Assembly: GCF_013255915.1 (NCBI RefSeq)
Contig: NZ_CP053896.1
Coordinates: forward strand, 124,001 to 188,000
DNA from: Providencia rettgeri
Lineage (GTDB): Bacteria; Pseudomonadota; Gammaproteobacteria; Enterobacterales; Enterobacteriaceae
Length of the DNA stretch: 64,000 bases
Direction: 5' to 3'
How positions within the stretch are numbered: the first letter of the stretch is position 1; each line of letters opens with the position of its first letter. The translations under genes were made by a program, and so were the position numbers. This document shows positions 36,346 to 44,807 of the stretch, one piece after another. The notes under the pieces are model-generated. The model had not been told where the DNA came from, made no database searches, and saw only the letters and a program-made list of their open reading frames with translations.

Positions 36346-36401
36346 GTCAAAATGACTATGTTAAGTGTTGTCATTATGACTATAATTGTTGTCAAATTGA
36401 C
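36346..36401. promoter_or_regulatory. Three NorR enhancer sites
   Basis: GTCAAAATGAC (36346-36356), GTCATTATGAC (36370-36380) and GTCAAATTGAC (36391-36401) all match GTCA-N3-TGAC. E. coli also has three such sites between norR and norV. Confidence 0.9.
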
Positions 36402-36416
36402 AATGGGGAATGAATC

Positions 36417-37931
36417 ATGGGTTTTTCTGTCGAGGCACTGGCAAAGATTGCAATCGAATTACAAAGTGGTATGGAGCATTCAGATCGATTTCAGCGTTTG
36501 ATTACCACGTTAAGGCAATCATTAAAGTGTGATGCATGTGCGTTATTACGTTATGAATCAGGCCAATTTATTCCTTTAGCAATCGATGGGTTAATGGCTG
36601 ATGTTTTAGGTCGTCGATTCTTTTTGTCAGGGCACCCTCGGCTAGAAGCAATTGCAAGAGCCGGTGATGTAGTGCGTTTTCCTGCTGATAGCCAGCTCCC
36701 TGACCCATATGATGGGTTAATTCCTCATCATCAACACCTAAAAGTTCATGCTTGTGTCGGCTTACCCTTGTATGCGGGGCAAAATCTTATTGGTGCATTA
36801 ACATTAGATGGTATGGAACCTGATCAATTCGATGCATTTAGCAATGAGTCACTGAGGTTAATTGCCGCGTTAGCTGCGGGAGCACTAAATAATGCATTAC
36901 TTATTGAACAGCTTGAAAAGCAAAATATATTACCGAATAAACCCATAATATTTAAACCTTCTGGAGAAACCGAGATTATTGGTTTATCTCTTCGTATGCA
37001 ACAATTAAAAAAGGAAATTGATATTGTTGCAGCGTCTGAATTAAATGTTCTGGTCGGCGGAGAAACGGGAACAGGAAAAGAGCTAGTCGTTAAATCTATC
37101 CATGAAAAATCCCTTCGAGCAGATCACCCTCTTATTTATTTAAACTGTGCTGCGCTGCCTGAGAGTGTGGCGGAAAGTGAATTATTCGGTCATGTTAAAG
37201 GTGCCTTTACTGGGGCAATTAGCCACCGTAGTGGTAAATTCGAAATGGCGGATAATGGTACCTTATTTTTAGATGAAATAGGGGAGCTTTCATTAGCGTT
37301 ACAGGCTAAATTACTGCGAGTATTGCAATATGGCGATATTCAACGTGTTGGTGATGACCGTAGTTTACGCGTTAATGTTCGTATATTGGCGGCAACTAAC
37401 CGTGATCTACGCGAAGAAGTGTTAGAAGGTCGGTTTAGGGCCGATTTATTTCATCGTTTAAGTGTATTTCCGCTATTTGTTCCCCCATTAAAGGAACGTG
37501 GCGAAGATATTATTTTATTAGCGGGGTTCTTCTGTGAACAATATCGTCAGCGTTTTGGCTTATCCAGTGTGGTACTGAGTCCTTCATTACAACGGTATTT
37601 ACTCAATTATTCATGGCCAGGTAATGTACGTGAATTGGAACATGCGATTCATCGTGCCGTTGTTCTTGCTCGAGCTTCAAGTGATACTGATGAAATTATC
37701 TTACAGCCTCAATATTTTACCTTTGATAATAATAAGTATGAGTTTACAGAAACATCACAGAAAGTCTTACCACTAACTAAAAATTTACGTGAGGTAACGG
37801 ATGATTTTCAGCGTAAAGTCATTTCACAAGTATTAGAACAAAGCCATTATAATTGGTCTGCATGTGCCAGAGAATTGTCTGTCGATATCGCTAATTTACA
37901 TCGATTAGCTAAACGACTAGGTCTGAAATAA
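36417..37931 (+). CDS. norR: NorR, nitric-oxide-responsive sigma-54 activator
   Basis: A 504-residue regulator with an N-terminal GAF domain that senses NO through a non-haem iron ([20 protein letters not shown]), a central AAA+ domain (Walker [20 protein letters not shown] sigma-54 contact, [12 protein letters not shown]) and a C-terminal Fis-type helix-turn-helix ([20 protein letters not shown]). GGGGA lies before the ATG at 36417. It is divergent from norV-ytfE, with the binding sites and the sigma-54 promoter between. Confidence 0.96.
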   Translation: MGFSVEALAKIAIELQSGMEHSDRFQRLITTLRQSLKCDACALLRYESGQFIPLAIDGLMADVLGRRFFLSGHPRLEAIARAGDVVRFPADSQLPDPYDGLIPHHQHLKVHACVGLPLYAGQNLIGALTLDGMEPDQFDAFSNESLRLIAALAAGALNNALLIEQLEKQNILPNKPIIFKPSGETEIIGLSLRMQQLKKEIDIVAASELNVLVGGETGTGKELVVKSIHEKSLRADHPLIYLNCAALPESVAESELFGHVKGAFTGAISHRSGKFEMADNGTLFLDEIGELSLALQAKLLRVLQYGDIQRVGDDRSLRVNVRILAATNRDLREEVLEGRFRADLFHRLSVFPLFVPPLKERGEDIILLAGFFCEQYRQRFGLSSVVLSPSLQRYLLNYSWPGNVRELEHAIHRAVVLARASSDTDEIILQPQYFTFDNNKYEFTETSQKVLPLTKNLREVTDDFQRKVISQVLEQSHYNWSACARELSVDIANLHRLAKRLGLK

Positions 37932-37981
37932 AGTATTAATGCCTGTTTTAGTCGGGGTACTTATAAGAACTTATTTTATTA

Positions 37982-39802
37982 TTAGCAATATTCTTTTTCC
38001 ATATAGTGTTTTACATATTTCTTAAGTTGTTCAAGTTCATTATTATCATGTTCGTTACGCTGTAAATGCTGAAATAGTGTGGAAATTTTCTTTAAGTCAA
38101 AGCGATTTTGTTGAATGCGTTTTTCAAGCGCAATAAGGGCTCTTTTCTTTGATGCGTGGTGCGCAAATTGCTTATGCAAAATAAGTAGATACAACCAAAT
38201 ACTTTGTCGAGTTATAAAAAAATCAAATATAGGCGGGTGAGGAAGATTTGCTTTTTTTGCTAGCAATAATCCACTAAATAAACGGTGCATGAATTGGGAT
38301 GTGGAAGGCTTATTGCCCTGAATTAGAGCCGTTACTCCTTGTTTAAATTGCTGCTCAGAGAGATAGATTAATTGCTGGTAACGCTTGGTCGGGTTGGTTG
38401 GATAAATCCATGCGAAAGCAGCCATTGCAACTAATGGGCCTGAAACTATCGCAATGGCATTACCGATACTTTGAGGGAGTGAAAGAGAAAAAGGATAGCT
38501 CGGTTGGAGCAAAATTAAAGAAACCATAATGTAATCAAAAGCAATTAAAATTAGGCGGTTATGGGAAAAAATGATAACGCCACTAATAATCACTGGAATA
38601 ATGAAAAAGGTCATCTGCCATGATGAAGAGGCAAAAGGCCATAAGTACCATGTGCAGATTAACGCTGTAATAGCGCCAAACAATTGCCCAGTAAAAATAT
38701 TTTTCATAAACCTAGCGGGGTAATCGAGGGATGCGAATAGAGCCAACATCACTGAAAGACCGAGAGTAAGATAAGCCAGTACTTGCCACTGTGTCCACAA
38801 CCATAACAAACCAACTGCAGCGATAGTCATAAAAGAACGAGCAAAGGCGTGCCACGCTGAAATTTTATCTTGATGAAGCTTCAGTTTATCCACTTTTTCA
38901 AAGTGTTTCGCTGATTTACCAAAAATAGCATAGTAAAGTGGGATCAATAGTGTTTTCAGTACTCCAGCGGGGCATAATGATAAAATATGTTTCCATTGAG
39001 TCTCAGTTGGCTCTAGTGCAGGAAAATAAAAAGGTGCAATAGATTGATATTTATCTAAGTGTAATAATATTTGGCTTTGAAACATGAGTTTTTGACGTGC
39101 TTTAGCAACTTGTTTGCGGTGATAACGCCAGCCAATACGATGAGTCTCTAAAATTTCGTCATAGCTAGCCATGGTTTGCCAAAGATAGTCGATATCGTGT
39201 TGCTTAATTGGGTGCTTTTTCTCAAGTGAGTCATGTAGTATTTGGAAGAATAGTGTATCAATTTGATTTTTAAGGGTAATGATATTATCTTGTTCACGCT
39301 TAGGGGTAAAAAGGAAATTGAATACTACCGCTGAAAGCACGCCAACCAAAATGGTCCATAGCCGATCCCAAGCGACTATAAATAAGTTATCAGTAATATG
39401 AACGCTCAACATACTCACCATCACGGCGGAGTAACCTGCTAAAAATGTGCCATAAGCGACAAAGCCCTTTTGTAATTGGCCGATACCACTGCAAATGCCT
39501 AACCAACTCGCTAGCCCAATAATGAAAAGTAACGGGTGAATAAGGTGAAGCTGAATTAAGACGACACCGGCAAGCACACCACAAACTGTTCCAGCAAAAC
39601 GCCACCAACTTTTTTCCAGTAAATTTTCGCGCCAAGGTTGCGCTGAAGCCCAGACGGTCATGGCTGCCCATTGGGGGTGAACTAACTCTAAATATTGAGC
39701 AATAAAGAGCGCAGCAATTGATGCACAAGCGGTAATGGCGGCAAAACGAAAGCGTGCTGGGTTGAATCCCAATGAATTCAGTAAAGTTATTATTTTTGAC
39801 AT
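37982..39802 (-). CDS. FUSC-family inner-membrane exporter
   Basis: A 606-residue membrane protein with two blocks of transmembrane helices (about 20-165 and 330-480) separated and followed by cytoplasmic helical regions, the layout of the FUSC/AaeB/YccS group of aromatic-acid or drug efflux proteins. The pattern VHPQWAAMTVWASAQPW and ENLLEKSWWRFAGTVCG near the N-terminus is typical. It diverges from a MarR regulator with two palindromes between, so it is probably repressed by that protein and induced by a small aromatic ligand. No partner membrane-fusion protein gene is adjacent. Confidence 0.88.
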   Translation of the reverse strand: MSKIITLLNSLGFNPARFRFAAITACASIAALFIAQYLELVHPQWAAMTVWASAQPWRENLLEKSWWRFAGTVCGVLAGVVLIQLHLIHPLLFIIGLASWLGICSGIGQLQKGFVAYGTFLAGYSAVMVSMLSVHITDNLFIVAWDRLWTILVGVLSAVVFNFLFTPKREQDNIITLKNQIDTLFFQILHDSLEKKHPIKQHDIDYLWQTMASYDEILETHRIGWRYHRKQVAKARQKLMFQSQILLHLDKYQSIAPFYFPALEPTETQWKHILSLCPAGVLKTLLIPLYYAIFGKSAKHFEKVDKLKLHQDKISAWHAFARSFMTIAAVGLLWLWTQWQVLAYLTLGLSVMLALFASLDYPARFMKNIFTGQLFGAITALICTWYLWPFASSSWQMTFFIIPVIISGVIIFSHNRLILIAFDYIMVSLILLQPSYPFSLSLPQSIGNAIAIVSGPLVAMAAFAWIYPTNPTKRYQQLIYLSEQQFKQGVTALIQGNKPSTSQFMHRLFSGLLLAKKANLPHPPIFDFFITRQSIWLYLLILHKQFAHHASKKRALIALEKRIQQNRFDLKKISTLFQHLQRNEHDNNELEQLKKYVKHYMEKEYC

Positions 39803-39838
39803 AGAATATGAGTAAATTTGGGGTGTTAAAAAAGTATT

Positions 39839-39857
39839 TAGTTGATAATATCAACTA
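39839..39857. promoter_or_regulatory. MarR operator 1
   Basis: Perfect palindrome TAGTTGATAATATCAACTA with one central base, between the FUSC and MarR genes. Confidence 0.8.
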
Positions 39858-39883
39858 AAATCAGCGTGATTATTAACTAATTG

Positions 39884-39898
39884 GTTGATAAAATCAAC
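39884..39898. promoter_or_regulatory. MarR operator 2
   Basis: GTTGATAAAATCAAC repeats the half-sites of operator 1; it lies 12 bases before the MarR start codon, and autorepression is likely. Confidence 0.78.
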
Positions 39899-39910
39899 TA
39901 AAGAGGGATT

Positions 39911-40372
39911 ATGCGTACAGAACAGGCTCGAGTATTTGGAGTGATTAGTCGAGCAGCTCACCATTATATGAAATGGATGGGAGAGCCTTATGGTATCAAT
40001 GCAATTGAGTGTTTGATGATTTTACATATTCATCAATATGATGCATCAACCCTAGAGCAGATTACGAAAGCGATGGTTGTGGATAAATCAGTGACGACTC
40101 GAGGTGTGAGCAAATTTTTAGCTAAGGGGTGGGTTGCTAAAACGAATAGCTTAGTCGATAAACGGGTTTACCATGTTTCGTTGACAGCGCTCGGCAAAAC
40201 GATTGTGAATGAGTTAAATTTTAAACTAGATAAATGGAATGATTATTTAGCGGCGGATTTGCCAGAACAAGAGGCTGATCAGCTATTTAGTGCACTAGAA
40301 AGCTTAGCGAAACGAGCTATTGAAAGCTCGGCGGCAGATTTTCCGAGTTTATTAGAAAAACCAAATGAGTGA
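39911..40372 (+). CDS. MarR-family transcriptional regulator
   Basis: A 153-residue winged-helix regulator. The recognition region (TLEQITKAMVVDKSVTTRGV) and the wing with DKRVYHVSLTALGK are typical MarR. It should bind the two palindromes just upstream and control itself and the divergent FUSC exporter. AGAGGG precedes the ATG. The ligand is not known. Confidence 0.92.
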   Translation: MRTEQARVFGVISRAAHHYMKWMGEPYGINAIECLMILHIHQYDASTLEQITKAMVVDKSVTTRGVSKFLAKGWVAKTNSLVDKRVYHVSLTALGKTIVNELNFKLDKWNDYLAADLPEQEADQLFSALESLAKRAIESSAADFPSLLEKPNE

Positions 40373-40489
40373 GGCTCAATAACCAACCTAGCAATGTTAT
40401 GTATTTAGGGCTGGTTTGAGAGCGGGTTATGTAATTCTTCATTAAGAGGAGGAGAATTCTTTAAATTTATTTTGGCGAAATGAACGTTG

Positions 40490-40936
40490 TTATTGCGAAA
40501 TAGCGGTCATAGGAAGTAATACTACTTCAGACATATTCTCAGGTATTGGGCTTAGTTTATTACTCATCATGATTAATTCGCCATCTTTTTCAATTCTTGC
40601 ACTCATTCCTAAGGTATACCGTTTGGATTGAAATTCTTCAGGAAGAGCGACTGTAAATGCGATACTACGTCCTGCACTTTTTGTTTTTAAACTGTAATCC
40701 AGATTAGACTTTGCGTTGTTTTCATTTTGTTGTATTGAGGTCAATGACAGTGTAATTGTGGAATTTTCGGGAATATCATAAGAGTGGGAATAAATATTAC
40801 CATTAATATTATAAGCGGGAGTATGAGTAAAATAACTCATTAAAGTACTATTACAAGCAGATAGCATGAAGGTTATAAAAAGTATAAATAATAAAAAAAA
40901 GTATTTCTTTGAAAAATTTGGGTTAATATTTAGCAT
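40490..40936 (-). CDS. YscW/YbaY-type lipoprotein, probable T3SS pilotin
   Basis: A 148-residue lipoprotein with the lipobox LSAC in FITFMLSACNS. The mature part (INGNIYSHSYDIPENSTITLSL, then FTVALPEEF, YTLGMSARIEKDGELIMMSN) has the beta-rich pattern shared by YbaY and the Ysc pilotin YscW. Located at the end of the prg/org block of the T3SS island, it is a good candidate for the pilotin that guides the secretin InvG to the outer membrane. SPI-1 uses the unrelated InvH for this job, and no InvH-like gene is seen here. Confidence 0.78.
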   Translation of the reverse strand: MLNINPNFSKKYFFLLFILFITFMLSACNSTLMSYFTHTPAYNINGNIYSHSYDIPENSTITLSLTSIQQNENNAKSNLDYSLKTKSAGRSIAFTVALPEEFQSKRYTLGMSARIEKDGELIMMSNKLSPIPENMSEVVLLPMTAISQ

Positions 40937-40962
40937 TAAATTTTCTCTTTGATGAAATCTGG

Positions 40963-41421
40963 TTATAGTGATGAACGAATAAACATTCTCTGCAGAAAAT
41001 ATCGTATATAGGTGTAAAGGCTTTTTTTTGTGTCATATTTTGAGAGTGTTGGCATTTCTGATTTCTCTCCTGTATATAAAATACCAATTCGAGGTAAGGT
41101 CATAATTAAATTTTCATCGAGATCGACTTTTTTAAAGGATTGTCGTAATTGCCTGACTAGCTTGTAATAACTACTTTCAGTTACGATAGTGCCTCTTTTT
41201 TCCCAAATTTCATACATAACTTCTCTTTTACTATTTGTTTTTATTAATAATAATTTAAGTAGACATGATTCATTTTCGGAAAGATTAACGACATTTTTTT
41301 CACGGGAAAGAGTGCGTTTGAGTGGGTCATAGACGACATTCCCAGATAAGAGGATCATTGATTCTTTTTCATTATAGTCAATGTTATCCATAAGGTTTTG
41401 TGCTGTAGGTAAATCGGTCAT
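40963..41421 (-). CDS. OmpR/ToxR-type winged-helix regulator of the T3SS island
   Basis: A 152-residue protein with a winged-helix domain of the OmpR/ToxR/HilA kind: GNVVYDPLKRTLSREKNVVNL, then LSENESCLLKLLL and the recognition helix region SSYYKLVRQLRQSF with the wing IMTLPRIGILYTG. It has no receiver domain and no clear membrane helix; the C-terminal tail is short and basic. By position it may do what HilA does for SPI-1, but HilA is far larger. Its targets are unknown. Confidence 0.8.
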   Translation of the reverse strand: MTDLPTAQNLMDNIDYNEKESMILLSGNVVYDPLKRTLSREKNVVNLSENESCLLKLLLIKTNSKREVMYEIWEKRGTIVTESSYYKLVRQLRQSFKKVDLDENLIMTLPRIGILYTGEKSEMPTLSKYDTKKSLYTYIRYFLQRMFIRSSL

Positions 41422-41617
41422 AATTTATATCTGTCCTGATCATTTATGAATATATTTCAATACAAAAAACGAGACTAGATAAGATGTTATAAAAAATAAA
41501 ATCGCTTTTTGATATTGAGCTAATGTGTTTTGATAAAGTGAATTTAAACGATATTCAGAGGTTGTATATATCAATTTTTATTTAAATTTTTTATGTTTTT
41601 TATATTTTTATAAATAA

Positions 41618-41654
41618 ATAGGCTTAGGGTATTAAAAAAATACACTAAACCTAT
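41618..41654 (-). terminator. Hairpin after orgC
   Basis: Arms 41618-41631 and 41641-41654 pair at 12 of 14 positions. Reading leftward the loop and flank are T-rich. It lies 56 bases beyond the orgC stop and would separate prg/org from the regulator gene. Confidence 0.55.
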
Positions 41655-41709
41655 AAATATTAGTCGATAGATAATAAATTCAATATGAGGGTAATAGAGG
41701 CAATTAATG

Positions 41710-42189
41710 CTAGATTACTAGTTCATCATCCTCATCGTCGCTACCCTCTAAATTAATATTAGTCATATTATGACGAAGTTGGTTGCTAAGAGGGGCGCTC
41801 ATCAAACTGATAGACATATAATGGTTGAGTGAGCGATTAAATTTTTTATTTAGTGATACTAGCTCTGGGTCATTTGATGATTGTAATGCTTGGCTAACGC
41901 CGGCGATAAAGTTTTGTTTTTCATCTTTACCCAATGCAATCATAGTTTTAAATACATGAGAGAAGAATATTTTGTCATCTCCCTTTGATTTAAGCTCATC
42001 AATAAAGTTGTTAACTTTATTTTTTTCTATAGGGGATAAATCTATTTTTTCGCTGTATTGATACTTATTTGTGGTCTCCATATTTTTCTCCTGCCATATT
42101 GAGGTCTTTTTACTTTGAATATTTTCTGTATGAATTTGAGAACCGTTATATTGAGGATTGATAACCTTATTTTGTAGATTAGTCTGCAT
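41710..42189 (-). CDS. orgC: OrgC-like T3SS protein
   Basis: A 159-residue protein at the end of the prgHIJK-orgAB operon, overlapping orgB by 11 bases. Its size, hydrophilic N-terminus, helical centre (NNFIDELKSKGDDKIFFSHVF) and very acidic tail (EGSDDEDDELVI) fit OrgC, a secreted protein that promotes needle assembly in SPI-1. Sequence conservation is low in this family, and the call rests mainly on position. Confidence 0.7.
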   Translation of the reverse strand: MQTNLQNKVINPQYNGSQIHTENIQSKKTSIWQEKNMETTNKYQYSEKIDLSPIEKNKVNNFIDELKSKGDDKIFFSHVFKTMIALGKDEKQNFIAGVSQALQSSNDPELVSLNKKFNRSLNHYMSISLMSAPLSNQLRHNMTNINLEGSDDEDDELVI

Positions 42190-42829
42190 ATTTGTGTTCT
42201 TCCGGTATTGAATTTATTGTTGTTATCAAGTTTTGATAGGCATTTTTATGCATTTTTAAAATTTGGCATTGTGTCGGAACAGAAAATACATGAGGAAAAA
42301 TATTTTTAGAGGCAATGACAGGGGAAAAGTAGGTGATTCTATTATCGACTTCTAAGGCAATTGTATTATCAGCTGTGGTTGAAAACTTCATATCTGAACC
42401 ACCTATCGTAATACGAGTTTGCATTTTTTCAGGTAAGTGTAATGTTGTATTGGTTGTTTTTGCACATTGCCTCTCAAAATAGGTTGCAACCGTCTCTTGT
42501 AGATGGTTATCACCAAAAATGTCATTCAATATTTTCATCAGCTGTTCTTTGCTTTGACTGATATTTTCTTGGTATTGAATTTCACTGGTTTCTACCGCAT
42601 GAATAAAATCAGTTAATAATTGTTTAATTCCATCGTTATAGCCTTGTTGATAAGCTGTTTGGTAGATAGTTTCTTGCTGTTGTTTTGCTTGTTTGTATAG
42701 CTCACTCGCCTTTTTTTGAGCTTGTTGAGTGATAATTGTGTGGTATCTATCGGCACTCAATGCTTGGTATTTGATCAAAACTTTTTCAGACATCGTCTGT
42801 TTAACATTTGGGGGGGTTTTCTCTGACAT
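42179..42829 (-). CDS. orgB: OrgB/SctL, T3SS stator protein
   Basis: A 216-residue cytoplasmic protein of the SctL/FliH type, which links the ATPase InvC to the sorting platform. It has a long helical N-terminal half rich in Ala, Gln and Lys (AQKKASELYKQAKQQQETIY) and a compact C-terminal half (RITIGGSDMKF). The ATG at 42829 is used; a TTG at 42847 is possible. It overlaps orgA, as in SPI-1. Confidence 0.85.
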   Translation of the reverse strand: MSEKTPPNVKQTMSEKVLIKYQALSADRYHTIITQQAQKKASELYKQAKQQQETIYQTAYQQGYNDGIKQLLTDFIHAVETSEIQYQENISQSKEQLMKILNDIFGDNHLQETVATYFERQCAKTTNTTLHLPEKMQTRITIGGSDMKFSTTADNTIALEVDNRITYFSPVIASKNIFPHVFSVPTQCQILKMHKNAYQNLITTINSIPEEHKYAD

Positions 42830-43361
42830 ATCGACATGTTTCTTCAATAGTATTCCAAGGTAGCATCGTTTTTACGGATGACGGTATAAGTTGCTGAGTT
42901 TCAAGACTAAACATATATTTAGCTCGAAGAGTGTAAGCGGTGCCAAAAGGGGTTAAACACATCAATAATTGTTGTGCTCCAAGGGCAGTTAATACCTGTG
43001 GTGAAGTAGTGGGTTGATTTTCTGACTGCCAAAGTGGGCGACTTAGGCGTGTATGTAATACACGGTATTTGGAAAGTTCAACCCACCAAGGGAGCGGTTT
43101 GGCGTGTAACAAAACCCCTAAGCCTAACGCTACCTCCGGTAGTAAAGCCCAATGTTCAGATAATACTTTTGGCAATAAGGGAGTTTTCTCATTGGGTAAA
43201 GGCAATGAGTATTGATGAATCAATTGCTGATTGTGTTTACGTTGCAGTAAAGGTGGAAAGTCGTTATATCCGACCCCATTAAATTCACTATGGAAATAGC
43301 AACCTGGCGCGAGTAAAATATTCCCTTGTTCAATTAGTAGGTTAGCCAGCGTTGCCATCAA
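42801..43361 (-). CDS. orgA: OrgA/SctK, T3SS sorting-platform protein
   Basis: A 186-residue cytoplasmic protein in the orgA position, after prgK and overlapping it by 20 bases. SctK proteins connect the inner ring to the SpaO pods. Recognisable points are an N-terminal hydrophobic stretch, the LLPEVALGLGVLLHAKPLPWW block and the Trp-rich middle. The length is close to SPI-1 OrgA (199). Confidence 0.85.
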   Translation of the reverse strand: MMATLANLLIEQGNILLAPGCYFHSEFNGVGYNDFPPLLQRKHNQQLIHQYSLPLPNEKTPLLPKVLSEHWALLPEVALGLGVLLHAKPLPWWVELSKYRVLHTRLSRPLWQSENQPTTSPQVLTALGAQQLLMCLTPFGTAYTLRAKYMFSLETQQLIPSSVKTMLPWNTIEETCRYVRENPPKC

Positions 43362-44088
43362 CAGGTTTCTCCATCAGATGAGTTGCTGATTTTTTGTTAC
43401 TTAGCTGGCGCCACAGTAATAGTAAAATAGTAAATAGAATGATAATTGCTGCGATAATTGAGCTGATTATAATTGGATTGAATGTATTTTCTGGTTCAGA
43501 TTTAATTTGGTATTGTAATGGTGGCCGGTTGACGACGACTGAGACATTATCGTAATTTGCTTCAGCAAAACTGTTCGTTAGAAACAGTTTAATTTTATGC
43601 ATCATCATCTGAGGATCTTCACTTCCGGAATAAGTAACTAAGCTAGACACATTTTGTATTTGCTTGGTCGGATTATTGCCATTTAATGGGTAGCTGACAT
43701 GCACTCGAGCATTAATAATGTCGGGGATGGTGAGCAGTGATTGTTCAAGCCGTTGTTCGATTAAAGAAAGTAAACGGGTACGTTCTGCTTGTGGTGATGC
43801 GACCAAAGAATCTCCAGGGAATGCTTGAATAATTTCTATTGGCTCTTTTGATGGTAAGTTATATTGGCGCAATAAATCTACCGCGATAACAAAATCACTA
43901 GGTTGAACACGAATGGAATCCCCGTTTTTATTATCTTGTTTGCGCGTAGCCTCAACACCATGCTCTTGCAGTATGGCCAACACTTCATTACTTTGCCTTT
44001 GGCTTAACTGATTGAGTAATAATTGGTTATCACAGGCCGCTAAGAAGCTAATAAATCCAATCAAGATAAACTTCTTTAAAATATTCAT
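43342..44088 (-). CDS. prgK: PrgK/SctJ, inner-ring lipoprotein
   Basis: A 248-residue lipoprotein that forms the inner membrane ring of the injectisome. The lipobox is LAAC with Cys 19; the mature protein shows the YscJ/FliF fold marks (LSQRQSNEVLAILQEHGVEA, VDLLRQYNLPSKE, RVHVSYPLNG) and a C-terminal transmembrane helix (IIISSIIAAIIILFTILLLL) near residue 210. It starts 3 bases after prgJ. Confidence 0.95.
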   Translation of the reverse strand: MNILKKFILIGFISFLAACDNQLLLNQLSQRQSNEVLAILQEHGVEATRKQDNKNGDSIRVQPSDFVIAVDLLRQYNLPSKEPIEIIQAFPGDSLVASPQAERTRLLSLIEQRLEQSLLTIPDIINARVHVSYPLNGNNPTKQIQNVSSLVTYSGSEDPQMMMHKIKLFLTNSFAEANYDNVSVVVNRPPLQYQIKSEPENTFNPIIISSIIAAIIILFTILLLLWRQLSNKKSATHLMEKPVDGNAG

Positions 44089-44091
44089 GGT

Positions 44092-44388
44092 TTACTGTGC
44101 TTTTAAGACGGCATCAATTGCAGAGACGCTTTTATGTGTCAATGTGCTAATCATATTCATTGTCAGGCTATAATTGCCGACACGATTTTGAAATTGCAGT
44201 AGTTGGGTTGGGTTACTTGGGTCAATATTATTGACATTCTCAGTTAAGGCTTTCCGTTCTTGACTGACAGTTGCTGTGTATTCAGCAAATAGCTTTTTGA
44301 CCTTGTCTTCAATCGGAAGAGATGGTGAGAGAACTGATGTGGTCTCTGTTGGGGCAGTGAGTAGTAAATGTGGTGTAATAGCTAACAT
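44092..44388 (-). CDS. prgJ: PrgJ/SctI, inner rod protein
   Basis: A 98-residue protein that forms the inner rod connecting export gate and needle. The C-terminal helix (LLQFQNRVGNYSLTMNMISTLTHKSVSAIDAVLKAQ region) is characteristic of PrgJ/MxiI. The length agrees with SPI-1 PrgJ (101). It lies between prgI and prgK. Confidence 0.9.
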   Translation of the reverse strand: MLAITPHLLLTAPTETTSVLSPSLPIEDKVKKLFAEYTATVSQERKALTENVNNIDPSNPTQLLQFQNRVGNYSLTMNMISTLTHKSVSAIDAVLKAQ

Positions 44389-44441
44389 AAATAATTATCC
44401 TAAATAAAATAGAGCATTATAATTAATAATGCTCTTTAAAA

Positions 44442-44762
44442 TTAAACGTTACGAATAATGGCTTGGTCAGTATCTTTAATGGATTTCATAAAATTACTCT
44501 GCAATTGGCGTGCCATATTATAGTTACCACTCATAGCGGTGATTTTTGCCAACACTAGTGGGTTATCGACTTCTAAATTGGTGCTAGCAAGTAAGGTGTT
44601 TAATTCATCGCCAAATTTTGTAGCTTTAGCACTAATACTTGCCGAGGTACGATAGATCATACCCAGATCATTTTTACCTGTTCCTTCGGTTTCTAATTTA
44701 GAGCTGCCCCAACGGCCACTAGTATCTAAACCTGATATAACATCTGTACTTGAGTCTGCCAT
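44442..44762 (-). CDS. prgI: PrgI/SctF, needle subunit with an N-terminal extension
   Basis: A 106-residue needle protein. The C-terminal part has the needle signature (NPLVLAKITAMSGNYNMARQ, then IKDTDQAIIRNV) that packs in the needle. SPI-1 PrgI is 80 residues, so about 26 residues are extra at the N-terminus (ADSSTDVISGLDTSGRW). The long start is supported by AGAGGA 7 nt upstream; starting at the inner Met of GMIYRTS would give about 72 residues without a good ribosome-binding site. Confidence 0.92.
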   Translation of the reverse strand: MADSSTDVISGLDTSGRWGSSKLETEGTGKNDLGMIYRTSASISAKATKFGDELNTLLASTNLEVDNPLVLAKITAMSGNYNMARQLQSNFMKSIKDTDQAIIRNV

Positions 44763-44807
44763 TTTTTTTCCTCTTTATTTAAAATCATATTAATTAAATT
44801 TTTTAAG

